DNA from: Octadecabacter arcticus 238
GTDB taxonomy: Bacteria; Pseudomonadota; Alphaproteobacteria; Rhodobacterales; Rhodobacteraceae
Direction: 5' to 3'
DNA: 64,000 nt
Assembly (NCBI RefSeq): GCF_000155735.2
Contig: NC_020908.1
Location: 4,277,501-4,341,500, forward strand
The notes below the pieces were generated by a model. That model did not search any database and was not told the origin of the DNA. It worked only from the letters and a program-made list of their open reading frames with translations. Shown piece by piece: positions 45,818 to 55,206 of this stretch (positions are counted from its first letter, which is position 1; every line of letters begins with the position of its first letter). A program made the translations under genes and the position numbers.

Positions 45818-47333
45818 ATGTCTCCGCTCAGGACTCGCTTTCAAGCGTATTCGGTTCTGACCTGTCTCATCGGCATTGCGATCTTGCTGTTCTTTGTCCT
45901 CCGGTTCGCCGGAGGACAATTGATGTACACCCTCGACGATCCCTACATTCACCTGTCGCTCGCCGAAAACCTGCTGCGCGGACATTACGGTGTGAATTTG
46001 GACGAAGTCGCGTCCCCCTCATCCTCTATTCTCTACCCATTCCTTTTGGCCTGCGCGCTTGGCGCGACTTGGCTGATATCTGGTTTCTTTTGGGAGGCCT
46101 TGTGAAAATCGACTTCGGATCGCGTATCGATTTTAGGCTATGTCGCGGTCCTTACACTGCTCCTCGCGATTAACGGGTTCGCATTGGCGTTCACGGGTAT
46201 GGAACACACCTCCACGTTTTCGCCAGTCTTGCAATCATCCTTGGCCTGTCGAGTCTGTCGCGCAACCACCCGCCAAGGTTACTGTTTTTCGTCGCTATCG
46301 TCGCAGCTCCATTATTGCGATTCGAAGGCTTTGCGGGTGCGGCCCTTATCGCGGTGGCAATTCGGGGCCACTGGACCCGCGCAATCATCACCGGCGCGGT
46401 CATTCTGACACTTGTCAGCGGCCACGCAGCGCTCATGGCGTCGCTCGGCCTGCCTCTCGTTCCCAGTTCCGTTATGGTAAAATCACCAACCACGGCCGCT
46501 GCAGTTTCTTCGCAGTACGGTGTGATCTTTGGCGAATTGCTTACCTCGCTTCAGGCCAGTCTTGCCGATCGCCAAGGCCGCATCCTTGCCATCGCCATTG
46601 TCGCCCTCATCGGCGGTGCAATCTTCGCACGCGACCGCACACAGGCGCGCACCGTCGCGTGCGTCGTGGCGACAGCCAGCAGTGCCCATTTGCTGCTGGG
46701 CCGCTGGGATTGATTTTCGCGCTATGAAATTTACATCACGGCCACCGCATTTGCCGGTCTTTTGATTGTATGGGCACCCGTCATCGGAACGCCGTCACGC
46801 CGCATCACAACGCCCGGTCTGCTGATCTTCGTGTTGCCGTTCGTCGGCTATACCTATTTGCTCGATACGCTGGTCACACCACGCGCCGTGCGCGCAATCT
46901 TTATGAACAACAATATCAAATGCACCGCTTCGCGGTCCAGTGTTTCCCAGAACCGGTTGCCATCATTGACCTTGGGTGGGTGACCTACCGCAATGATGAA
47001 TATGTGCTCGATCTGTGGGGGCTTGGCTCTGAAATCGCACGCCAGTTGTTCAACGCCGAAGGCCGCACGCCGAGGCCTATACGCCGCATGACAACAGACG
47101 CTGGCGTGACCTATGCCATGCTATACGAAGAGGTGTTCGACGACGGACTGCCCCCAGAATGGCGCCTCATCGCCCAGCTCAGCACGTCCCAAGTCACTGC
47201 GTCTTTCGGCACTGTCGAATTTTTTCTGATCGACTCTGACAAAGAAGACCTGATGCGCAGCACCCTACAGGCCTTCGCACCCACCTTGCCCGACGCAAGC
47301 ACGATTGCCGTGTTCGACTGCCCAGCGCAGTAG
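45818..47333 (+). pseudogene. Degraded GT-C membrane glycosyltransferase
   Basis: Four lesions in one reconstructed gene of about 505 codons. From ATG 45818 the frame reads LMYTLDDPYIHLSLAENLLRG and meets a TGA at 46103, yet continues in frame to LALAFTGMEHT. One C is lost there (near 46208); the other frame then reads LHVFASLAIILGLSSL. A TGA at 46711 (probably from a Trp TGG) is followed by FSRYEIYITATAFAG. A frame change near 46892 gives NLYEQQYQMHRFAVQCF to the end. DDPYIHL and the GMEH motif are typical of multi-helix GT-C (AftB/RgtA-like) mannosyl or arabinosyl transferases. Confidence 0.85.
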
Positions 47334-47392
47334 CGCCACGTTCCTATTTCAAGAGGTTTCGGTTTGCGCGCCAGCGGTGTAACCCCCTCGAT

Positions 47393-48481
47393 ATGGATAT
47401 TTTTCTGATCACCGCGCCTGGCCTTGAAGGTCTTCTTGCCGACGAAGCCCGTGAGCGTGGCTTCTCTGTAATCGAAACCATTCCCGGTGGCGTGACTGTC
47501 ACAGGTGATTGGCCAGACGTCTGGCGTGCAAACCTGACGTTGCGCGGTGCAACACGTGTGCTGGCCCGCATTGGCGAGTTTCGCGCGATGCACCTCGCGC
47601 AGCTCGACAAACGGTCAAAGAAATTTCCTTGGGGCGACGTGATCCCACAAGGCGCGACCGTCAAGGTCGAGGCGACCTGTCGCAAATCTAAAATCTATCA
47701 CGCAGGGGCCGCGCAACAGCGGGTTGAAGACGCGCTGAAACATCACGGCGCGACCATTTCCAAGACTGCGGAATTCAGCGTGCGCGTGCGGATCGAAGAC
47801 GACCTTGTGACATTCTCCCTCGATACTTCAGGTGAGTCTTTGCACAAGCGAGGCCACAAAGAGGCTGTGAACAAGGCGCCGATGCGCGAAACATTGGCGT
47901 CGTTGTTCCTGCGCGGCTGCGGTTATGATGGCAATGAACCGGTCTATGACCCGATGTGCGGATCGGGAACGTTCCCGATTGAAGCCGCGGAAATTGCAAG
48001 GGCGATGGATGCGGGGCGGAGTCGCAGGTTCGCGTTTCAAGACCTCGCCAGCTATGACGCCACTGCCTTTGATGCACTGCGCAGCCCTCCGCAAGAAACC
48101 GTGCATCGCTTTTACGGGACCGACCGCGACGCAGGTGCCATACGGATGTGCCAAGCCAATGCGGACCGCGCAGGCGTGACCGAACAGACCGATTTCCAGA
48201 TGAAACCGATCAGCGACATCACCCCGCCGTGCACGAACAAAGGCTTGATCATCGCCAACCCGCCCTATGGCGGGCGCATCGGCAACAAAAAGCCACTTTA
48301 CGGGCTGTACGCGTCACTTGGCGAACGTCTAAAAAAGGAATTTAAGGGCTGGCGTGTGGGAATTATCACATCCGAACAGAGCCTTGCAAAGGCTACTGGC
48401 CTGCCGTTCAAACCCGTTGGCCCTGTGGTCAACCACGGCGGTATTAAGATCAGGCTTTGGCAAACGGACACGTTGCACTGA
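47393..48481 (+). CDS. THUMP-domain RNA methyltransferase (RlmL N-half type)
   Basis: A 362-residue class I SAM-dependent RNA guanine-N2 methyltransferase. It has an N-terminal THUMP domain (about residues 50-155), a SAM site VYDPMCGSGTFPIEAAE and the catalytic motif IIANPPYGGRIG. This fits the RlmL (N-terminal half)/Trm11-like type. The exact target (23S G2445 or other) is not certain. Confidence 0.92.
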   Translation: MDIFLITAPGLEGLLADEARERGFSVIETIPGGVTVTGDWPDVWRANLTLRGATRVLARIGEFRAMHLAQLDKRSKKFPWGDVIPQGATVKVEATCRKSKIYHAGAAQQRVEDALKHHGATISKTAEFSVRVRIEDDLVTFSLDTSGESLHKRGHKEAVNKAPMRETLASLFLRGCGYDGNEPVYDPMCGSGTFPIEAAEIARAMDAGRSRRFAFQDLASYDATAFDALRSPPQETVHRFYGTDRDAGAIRMCQANADRAGVTEQTDFQMKPISDITPPCTNKGLIIANPPYGGRIGNKKPLYGLYASLGERLKKEFKGWRVGIITSEQSLAKATGLPFKPVGPVVNHGGIKIRLWQTDTLH

Positions 48482-48669
48482 CGTTCACAACGACGACAAT
48501 GATACAAGTCTTCCCAAACGTACAAAACCTGTGTAAACGCGCGCTATCTGAGACGTGACGCTTATGATCCCGGCGTTCGCATATGGATAATGGGGTCGGT
48601 GGCAATGGGGCCACCAATGCAACGGGGACTTGGGATATGCCCAAGGTTGCTCCGACACAGGAAACATAG

Positions 48670-50802
48670 ATGTTTAAAGAAGTTAAAAAATCCATCCAGT
48701 GGGGCGAAGAGACGCTGACACTGGAAACAGGTAAGGTCGCTCGTCAGGCAGACGGCACCGTCATCGCCACTTACGGCGAGACAACTGTAATGGCCAACGT
48801 GACGTTCGCCAAAAAGCAAAAGCCGGGGCAGGATTTCTTCCCGTTGACCGTGCACTACAACGAAAAATATTACGCCGCCGGTAAAGTCCCAGGTGGCTTC
48901 TTCAAACGCGAAGCGCGCCCGACCGAGAAAGAGACGCTCACAAGCCGTCTTATCGACCGTCCAATCCGCCCGCTGTTCGTTGATGGCTTCAAGAACGAGG
49001 TCCTCGTGATCTGTACCGTTCTGTCCCACGATCTGGTCAACGATCCCGACATGGTCGCGATGATTGCTGCTTCCGCTGCGCTGACGATTTCCGGCGCGCC
49101 GTTCATGGGCCCAATCGCTGCGTGCCGCGTTGGTTTTGAAGATGGCGATTACATCCTGAATCCTGAAATGGACGACATGCACAAGCTGCGTGAAAACCCT
49201 GATCAGCGTTTGGACCTTGTTGTTGCAGGCACCAAAGACGCCGTAATGATGGTTGAATCCGAAGCCTATGAGCTGTCCGAGGAAGAAATGCTTGGCGCGG
49301 TTGAATTCGCCCACGCACAGATTCAGCCGGTCATCGACATGATCGTCGATCTGGCAGAAGACGCTGCAAAAGAGCCGTTCAACTTCTCAGCACCTGATTA
49401 CTCTGACTTGTCCAAGGCGGTTGCCGCGGCTGGTGAAAAGCAGATGCGCGCAGCCTTCGCAATTTCTGACAAGCAAGAACGCACAACGGCCGTTTCCGAC
49501 GCCCGCACCGCGATCAAAGCCGCATTGAGCGAAGAGCAGCTTGGCGATGAGAACCTCGGTTCCGCGCTCAAGAAACTCGAAGCCTCCATCCTGCGCGGCG
49601 ATGTTGTTAAGACAGGCAAGCGGATCGACGGTCGCAAGACTGACGAAATCCGTGAGATCGTATCGGAAACCGGCATTCTGCCACGGACCCACGGTTCTGC
49701 TTTGTTCACACGCGGCGAAACCCAAGGTTTGGTTGTGACCACTCTGGGCACCGGCGACGACGAGCAGATGATCGACAGCCTGCAGGGCATGTATAAGTCG
49801 AACTTCCTGCTGCACTATAACTTCCCCCCATACTCGGTTGGTGAGGTTGGTCGTTTCGGCCCTCCAGGCCGTCGTGAAATCGGCCACGGTAAACTTGCAT
49901 GGCGCGCGCTTCAGGCAGTTCTGCCAGCGGCGACGGATTTCCCTTACACAATCCGCGTTGTATCAGAGATCACTGAATCCAACGGCTCATCTTCGATGGC
50001 ATCCGTTTGTGGTGGTTCCTTGTCGATGATGGACGCTGGTGTGCCTTTGAAAGCACCAGTTGCTGGTGTTGCTATGGGTCTGATCATGGAAGACAGCGGC
50101 GAATATGCCATCCTGTCCGACATCTTGGGTGACGAAGACCACCTCGGCGACATGGACTTCAAGGTTGCGGGTACCGAAAACGGCATCACGTCCTTGCAGA
50201 TGGATATCAAGATTGCAGGCATCACGCCCGCCATCATGAAAGAAGCTTTGGCGCAGGCCAAAGTGGGGCGTATCCATATTCTTGGTGAGATGAACAAAGC
50301 CATGTCCTCGACTGGTGAATTCTCCGAACATGCACCGAAGATCGAAACGATGCAGGTGCCAGTGGATAAAATCCGCGAAGTCATCGGTTCTGGCGGTAAA
50401 GTTATCCGCGAGATCGTCGAAGTGTCCGGCGCAAAGGTCGACATCAACGACGAAGGCATCATCAAGATCGCATCATCAAATGCAGAAGCGATCAAAAAAG
50501 CCTATGACATGATCTGGTCCATCGTGGCCGAGCCTGAAGAAGGCATGGTTTACACCGGTACGGTCGTCAAAATCGTCGACTTCGGTGCATTCGTGAACTT
50601 CTTCGGTAAGAAAGACGGCCTCGTGCATGTCTCTCAGATCGAGAACCGTCGCTTAAACCACCCGTCAGACGTTCTAAAAGAAGGCCAAGAAGTGAAAGTC
50701 AAACTTCTGGGCTTCGACGATCGCGGCAAGGTTCGCCTGTCGATGAAAGTTGTCGATCAGGTCACTGGTGAAGAAGTTAAAGAAGAAGCCAAAGAAGACT
50801 AA
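48670..50802 (+). CDS. pnp: Polynucleotide phosphorylase
   Basis: A 710-residue 3'-5' exoribonuclease and RNA polymerase of the degradosome. Two RNase PH cores (the first with [12 protein letters not shown], the second with [15 protein letters not shown]) flank a helical linker. The KH domain ([14 protein letters not shown]) and the S1 domain ([22 protein letters not shown]) follow. Its own mRNA autoregulation in E. coli depends on the rpsO-pnp leader; here the gene has its own 190-bp upstream region. Confidence 0.98.
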   Translation: MFKEVKKSIQWGEETLTLETGKVARQADGTVIATYGETTVMANVTFAKKQKPGQDFFPLTVHYNEKYYAAGKVPGGFFKREARPTEKETLTSRLIDRPIRPLFVDGFKNEVLVICTVLSHDLVNDPDMVAMIAASAALTISGAPFMGPIAACRVGFEDGDYILNPEMDDMHKLRENPDQRLDLVVAGTKDAVMMVESEAYELSEEEMLGAVEFAHAQIQPVIDMIVDLAEDAAKEPFNFSAPDYSDLSKAVAAAGEKQMRAAFAISDKQERTTAVSDARTAIKAALSEEQLGDENLGSALKKLEASILRGDVVKTGKRIDGRKTDEIREIVSETGILPRTHGSALFTRGETQGLVVTTLGTGDDEQMIDSLQGMYKSNFLLHYNFPPYSVGEVGRFGPPGRREIGHGKLAWRALQAVLPAATDFPYTIRVVSEITESNGSSSMASVCGGSLSMMDAGVPLKAPVAGVAMGLIMEDSGEYAILSDILGDEDHLGDMDFKVAGTENGITSLQMDIKIAGITPAIMKEALAQAKVGRIHILGEMNKAMSSTGEFSEHAPKIETMQVPVDKIREVIGSGGKVIREIVEVSGAKVDINDEGIIKIASSNAEAIKKAYDMIWSIVAEPEEGMVYTGTVVKIVDFGAFVNFFGKKDGLVHVSQIENRRLNHPSDVLKEGQEVKVKLLGFDDRGKVRLSMKVVDQVTGEEVKEEAKED

Positions 50803-50833
50803 GGTCTGATTGCCTTACCTATTCTTTAGTATT

Positions 50834-50863
50834 GGGCCCCGATGGAAACATCGGGGCCCTTTT
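50834..50863 (+). terminator. Rho-independent terminator of pnp
   Basis: GGGCCCCGATG (50834-50844) pairs with CATCGGGGCCC (50849-50859) around a GAAA tetraloop, followed by four T residues. Confidence 0.93.
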
Positions 50864-50985
50864 GCATTTGCGGGATCGATGTCACAGGTATGGGAACCCT
50901 GACCTCATCGTGATGCGCGAAACCTTGCCCAGAGGGCACATTACAGGGCATACACACAACCAACAGACGCAGACTGGGGATTCCA

Positions 50986-51543
50986 ATGATTACGCGCCGC
51001 CATTTTTTGAACACCGCCGCCGCAGCCACAGCTGGCGTTGCAGCAACTTCTGCAAATGCCCAAGGGTTTCTTATTCCCGAACAGCAATTGCCCCGCATCG
51101 TGCGCATTGACCGCGACTACGCGACCGGCGAAATCCACGTCGAACCTAACAATTTCAAGCTTTACTGGGTGCTCGGCCCAGGCCTTGCGATGGAATATTC
51201 CGTCGGGATTGGCCGCGCTGGTCTGTATGAAAGCGGCGATTTCATGATCCAAGTGAAGAAAGAATGGCCCAGCTGGACCCCGACACCAGCCATGATTGAA
51301 CGCAGCCCCCAGTCTTACGCCCAATTCGCGGATGGCATGGAAGGCGGTATCAATAACCCGCTGGGCGCACGCGCGCTGTATCTCTTTAGTGGCGACCGCG
51401 ACACGTACCTTCGGATCCACGGCACCAACGCGCCAAATACCATCGGCAGTGCGGTTTCCAATGGCTGCGTGCGACTAGTCAACAGCCACATCTCCGATCT
51501 TTACAACCGCGTACCTCTGAACACGCGCGCAGTTCTGCACTAA
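50986..51543 (+). CDS. L,D-transpeptidase (YkuD family)
   Basis: A 185-residue exported enzyme. The Tat-type start RRHFLNTAAAATAGVAAT is followed by ANAQ. The YkuD active site is IHGTNAPNTIG (His145) with SNGCVRL (Cys161). Such enzymes make 3-3 cross-links in peptidoglycan or attach lipoproteins to it. The start at 50986 follows GGGGATTCCA, a fair ribosome site. Confidence 0.93.
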   Translation: MITRRHFLNTAAAATAGVAATSANAQGFLIPEQQLPRIVRIDRDYATGEIHVEPNNFKLYWVLGPGLAMEYSVGIGRAGLYESGDFMIQVKKEWPSWTPTPAMIERSPQSYAQFADGMEGGINNPLGARALYLFSGDRDTYLRIHGTNAPNTIGSAVSNGCVRLVNSHISDLYNRVPLNTRAVLH

Positions 51544-51569
51544 TTTACTGGCAACACCAAACAACAAAG

Positions 51570-51595
51570 GCCCCGCCAATTGGCAGGGCTTTTAT
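51570..51595 (+). terminator. Terminator-like hairpin after the L,D-transpeptidase gene
   Basis: GGCCCCGCC pairs with GGCAGGGC around AATT with one mismatch or bulge, followed by TTTTATAG. It lies between convergent genes and may act for both. The imperfect stem keeps confidence moderate. Confidence 0.6.
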
Positions 51596-51612
51596 AGATT
51601 TTGATCGCTTAT

Positions 51613-52266
51613 CTATTTTGGCAATTTTGCCATACGCAGGTACGGCAGCTTGGTGTCGATTGATCCGTACTTCGCAATCGCATCCTCGTCAGACACGGCG
51701 ACAGGCACCACAACATCGCCACCCGGAACCCAGTTGGCTGGAGTCGCAACATTTTCACGCGCCGCCGTTTGCAATCCGTCCAACGCGCGCAGCACTTCGG
51801 CGAAGTTACGGCCAACGTTCATCGGGTAGGTCATCGACAATTTCAGCTTCTTGTCTGGCCCGATGATTAACACAGCCCGCACCGTAGCACTGTCCGCCGG
51901 TGTGCGTCCGTCGGGCATGTAGGCCTCGGCTGGGAGCATGTCGAACGCCTTGGCCATCGTGAGGTCGGAGTCAGCAACAATCGGGAAACCCGCCTTCGCC
52001 CCAGCAAAACCTTCAATGTCAGCCTTCCATTTCTTGTGTTCTTCAACACCATCGATGGAAATCCCTAATACCTTGGTACCGCGCGCGTCCCATTCGTCGG
52101 CTAGCTGTGCCACGGCCCCGAATTCCGTCGTGCAAACGGGCGTAAAATCTTTTGGATGGCTGAACAAAATCGCCCAGCTTTCGCCAATCCAGTCATGCAA
52201 AGCGAACGTGCCTTGGTCAGTTTCAACAGTCAAATTCGGGATCGTGTCGTTGATGCGTAGGCCCAT
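51613..52266 (-). CDS. 1-Cys peroxiredoxin (Prx6 type)
   Basis: A 217-residue peroxidase. The peroxidatic Cys45 is in HPKDFTPVCTTEFG. The C-terminal extension with ALIIGPDKKLKLSMTYPMNVGRNF is typical of the Prx6 group, which has no resolving Cys. It reduces H2O2 and organic peroxides. An IS630 element starts 66 bp upstream of its start, near the probable promoter. Confidence 0.95.
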   Translation of the reverse strand: MGLRINDTIPNLTVETDQGTFALHDWIGESWAILFSHPKDFTPVCTTEFGAVAQLADEWDARGTKVLGISIDGVEEHKKWKADIEGFAGAKAGFPIVADSDLTMAKAFDMLPAEAYMPDGRTPADSATVRAVLIIGPDKKLKLSMTYPMNVGRNFAEVLRALDGLQTAARENVATPANWVPGGDVVVPVAVSDEDAIAKYGSIDTKLPYLRMAKLPK

Positions 52267-52332
52267 GTTGGCTCTCCTTTTGTATTACGTTCATAAGCTT
52301 ATATAGGCATTCATCCGGCCCAATTCTACTTA

Positions 52333-53525
52333 TACTCCTGCGCCTGAATTGACCTGACGATTTTGGGCCTGCGATTCACTTCGTCGCATGGCCAAAGGCG
52401 GTTCAGTCTGTATTTTGAGTTTATGAGCAAGCAATACAAAACAGTCTCCTTATCCGACGAGCAGCGCATAGCACTTGAAGCGCTTTGCCGCCGCCGCAAA
52501 GTTGACGCCCTTGTTTGGAAACGGGCGCGCGCGTTTCTTCTTTTGGACGCAGGAGAAGACGCCGGAACGGTTTGCCGGATTTTGGATATTGGCCCGACAG
52601 TTTTGACGGAGTGGCGATTTGCCTTTGCCGGTGCGGGACTATCGTTTTTCGGTCTGAAGGACTACAGCCAGCGTCAGGGTCATTTGTCCGTCGTGCAAGA
52701 GCAGGTGGTGAGAGCCCATTTCACCGCGCAGCCTGCCCGCAATGCCGATGAGGTCTGTGCCTATGTTCTAGCCGAGTGCGACCAAAACTACAGCACGTCG
52801 GGAGCCGCCAAGCTGATGCGCCGCCTGGGGTTCGCGTATAAGAAACCACAATTGCTGCCTGCACAGGCCGATGAAGCCAAGCAGGCTGCGTTTATTGCCA
52901 AATATGAGGCCCTGATGAACGGGTTGGCCGCAGATGAGATGGTTGTCTTTTCGGACGCTGTCCACCCCGAACACCAGAGCCGCCCCGCCCATGGTTGGTT
53001 CCCCAAGGGACAAAAGACGGCCCTGAAGGCGACATCAGGGCGCAAGCGGCTCAACATTCAGGGCGCGCTTGACCTTGAGACTTTCCAGTTCACCTTTGTG
53101 GAAGGCGAGAAGATCAATGCCCAGACAACCCGACAGATGCTGGAAAAGTTGGAACGCAACAACCAAACCAAGACGGCCATCCACGTCTTTGTCGACAATG
53201 CCCGCTATCATCATGCCAAGATACTACAGCCATGGCTGGACAGCCCAGAACGTCGGGTGAAGTTGCATTTCTTGCCAGCATATGCCCCGCACCTCAACCC
53301 GATCGAGCGTCTTTGGGGTGTTATGCACAAATGGGTCACCCACAATCGGCACTATGCAACGTTCAACCAATTCACAGAGGCCATTTTCGACTTCTTCCGC
53401 AAGACCCTGCCAGAAAAATGGCCAGAGTTCCGCGACACCGCCACCGACAACTTCCGCGTCATATCGCTCAAGGAATACAAAGTGATTTGAGGGGAAAACC
53501 TCAGGTCAATTCAGGCGCATGAGTA
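52333..53525 (+). mobile_element. IS630-family element, intact
   Basis: The ends are 25-bp inverted repeats with one mismatch: TACTCCTGCGCCTGAATTG on the left (52333) and its near complement on the right (to 53525). The flanks are TA (52331-52332) and TA (53526-53527), the typical IS630 target. At 1,193 bp with a full transposase it looks complete and may be active. Confidence 0.95.
52423..53490 (+). CDS. IS630-family transposase
   Basis: A 355-residue DDE transposase, complete. Helix-turn-helix N-terminus: VDALVWKRARAFLLLDAGED and VCRILDIGPTVLTEW. Catalytic acidic residues are in VVFSDAVHPEHQ, VFVDNARYHHA and HLNPIERLWG (DDE with the usual NPIE). The ATG at 52423 starts MSKQYKTVSLSDEQR. The frame from 52363 is not needed. 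Confidence 0.95.
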   Translation: MSKQYKTVSLSDEQRIALEALCRRRKVDALVWKRARAFLLLDAGEDAGTVCRILDIGPTVLTEWRFAFAGAGLSFFGLKDYSQRQGHLSVVQEQVVRAHFTAQPARNADEVCAYVLAECDQNYSTSGAAKLMRRLGFAYKKPQLLPAQADEAKQAAFIAKYEALMNGLAADEMVVFSDAVHPEHQSRPAHGWFPKGQKTALKATSGRKRLNIQGALDLETFQFTFVEGEKINAQTTRQMLEKLERNNQTKTAIHVFVDNARYHHAKILQPWLDSPERRVKLHFLPAYAPHLNPIERLWGVMHKWVTHNRHYATFNQFTEAIFDFFRKTLPEKWPEFRDTATDNFRVISLKEYKVI

Positions 53526-53620
53526 TAGATCACATTTTGCCAGACACCTACGGATATCGGTAGACCGACCCGCGATTGCTGCTTGTCACCCGAAGGAGTC
53601 GAATTACGCATGGGAGGCGT

Positions 53621-54268
53621 TTAAAACGGTGCCTTTGCGCGAAACTTCACGCCTTCGCCACCGTCAGGATGGCGCAAACGCAACTCCTCAGAATGCAGCA
53701 TTAACCGCTCATACTCCCGTGCCTCACCCTGTGCATAAAACGGATCGCCAAGGATCGGATGTCCAAGGCTGAGCATATGCACCCGTAGCTGGTGACTGCG
53801 TCCAGTTTTGGGCATCAACCGCACCCGCGATTCGCGCGCGTCATTGCGCAAAACCCGCCAGTCCGTCTGCGCCGACTTGCCAGTCTCATGGCACACCTTT
53901 TGCAGCGGCCGGTTCTCCCAATCGACGATTAACGGCAGGTCCACCGTTCCCTTTTTCGGGTCTAACATGCCCCAAACACGGGCCACATAAGTCTTTTTCG
54001 TCATGCGCTTTTCAAACTGTAACCCGATGTGGCGCTGCGCATGTCGCGTCAGCGCAAACACCATCACACCAGACGTGTCGCGATCCAAACGGTGGATCAA
54101 CAATGCTTGCGGAAACGCCACCTGCACACGCGCGATCAGGCAATCTGCCAGATGCGGTCCCTTACCCGGGACTGATAATAACCCGCTTGGTTTGTTAACA
54201 ATCAGAATTTCATGATCGGCATGGATCACGTCGAGCGGGTCATCGGGCGGTGCGTAATCACTGCTCAT
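53621..54268 (-). CDS. RluA-family pseudouridine synthase
   Basis: A 215-residue pseudouridine synthase. The catalytic Asp is in LIHRLDRDTSGVMVFAL; LPKTGRSHQLRVHMLSLGHPI follows. Size and motifs match the RluA (23S/tRNA) branch without an S4 domain, so the target may be tRNA U32 or 23S U746. It overlaps the rarD stop by four bases. Confidence 0.92.
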   Translation of the reverse strand: MSSDYAPPDDPLDVIHADHEILIVNKPSGLLSVPGKGPHLADCLIARVQVAFPQALLIHRLDRDTSGVMVFALTRHAQRHIGLQFEKRMTKKTYVARVWGMLDPKKGTVDLPLIVDWENRPLQKVCHETGKSAQTDWRVLRNDARESRVRLMPKTGRSHQLRVHMLSLGHPILGDPFYAQGEAREYERLMLHSEELRLRHPDGGEGVKFRAKAPF

Positions 54269-55152
54269 GCCTTACGGCCCCTAAACATCGCAAACGTATA
54301 CAGGCCCAGCGCTGCCCAGATCATTGGAAACGCAATCGCGCGGGCACTGCCAAACGGTTCTTCAAACACGAACACTGCAATCAACATAATCATCGTTGGG
54401 GCGATATATTGCATGATCCCGATGGTTGCCAAGCGCAGACCCTTTGCGCCGTTCGCATACAGCATCAACGGCACCGCCGTGACGATCCCGCAGCCCATCA
54501 ACAACCACATATCTATCGTTAGCGGCACGAAATGGCCGCCACCCTGACCGCCCAGCCAGATCAGATAGCCAAGCGCGACGGGGGACAGGATCAACACCTC
54601 AAGTAGGAAACCCTGATTGGGTCCAATCGGCAGCGAACGTTTGAAGTACGCGTAAAAACCCCACGAAAATGTCAACGCCAGCGCGGGCCACGGCAGCGAC
54701 CCGTTGGCATAGGTCAAAACGCCCACGGCGGCTGCGGCCAATCCAACCGCCGCCCATTGCAGTTTGTTGAGCTTTTCGCCCAGCAACATCGCCCCAAGAA
54801 ACACGCTGAAGATCGGGTTTATGTAGTAGCCCAGCGCGCCGTCCAAAGTGCGCTCCGCCGCAATCGCCCAGACATAAACGCCCCAGTTGATCGACACCAA
54901 TGTCGCGGTAATGCATCCCATGGCCAGTGCCTTGGGGTCGCGTAAAATACGGCCCAAATCACTTGTGCGACCCAAAACAATCAGTATCAGACCCGCAACA
55001 GGCACCGACCACAGCACACGGTGCGCCACGACTTCGATAGCCGGAATATGGCTTACCGCCTTCAGGTAAAGTGGCAAAAAACCCCACAATACATAGGCGC
55101 TCAACGCAAAGCCAAAGCCGCGCAAGGTGTCTTGATTTTTTGGGTTTTCCAT
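54265..55152 (-). CDS. rarD: RarD/EamA-family permease
   Basis: A 295-residue permease of the drug/metabolite transporter superfamily with about ten helices in two EamA halves. The RarD type is recognised by SAYVLWGFLPLYLKAVSHIPAIE, YYINPIFSVFLGAMLLGE and GIMQYIAPTMIMLIAVFVF. Substrates of RarD are not known. It overlaps the pseudouridine synthase gene, so they form an operon. Confidence 0.93.
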   Translation of the reverse strand: MENPKNQDTLRGFGFALSAYVLWGFLPLYLKAVSHIPAIEVVAHRVLWSVPVAGLILIVLGRTSDLGRILRDPKALAMGCITATLVSINWGVYVWAIAAERTLDGALGYYINPIFSVFLGAMLLGEKLNKLQWAAVGLAAAAVGVLTYANGSLPWPALALTFSWGFYAYFKRSLPIGPNQGFLLEVLILSPVALGYLIWLGGQGGGHFVPLTIDMWLLMGCGIVTAVPLMLYANGAKGLRLATIGIMQYIAPTMIMLIAVFVFEEPFGSARAIAFPMIWAALGLYTFAMFRGRKA

Positions 55153-55206
55153 GCCCCCCTCATGACCGCTCCGAAGACCGCTCGCAAGGGTAGGGATGAA
55201 GGCAGT

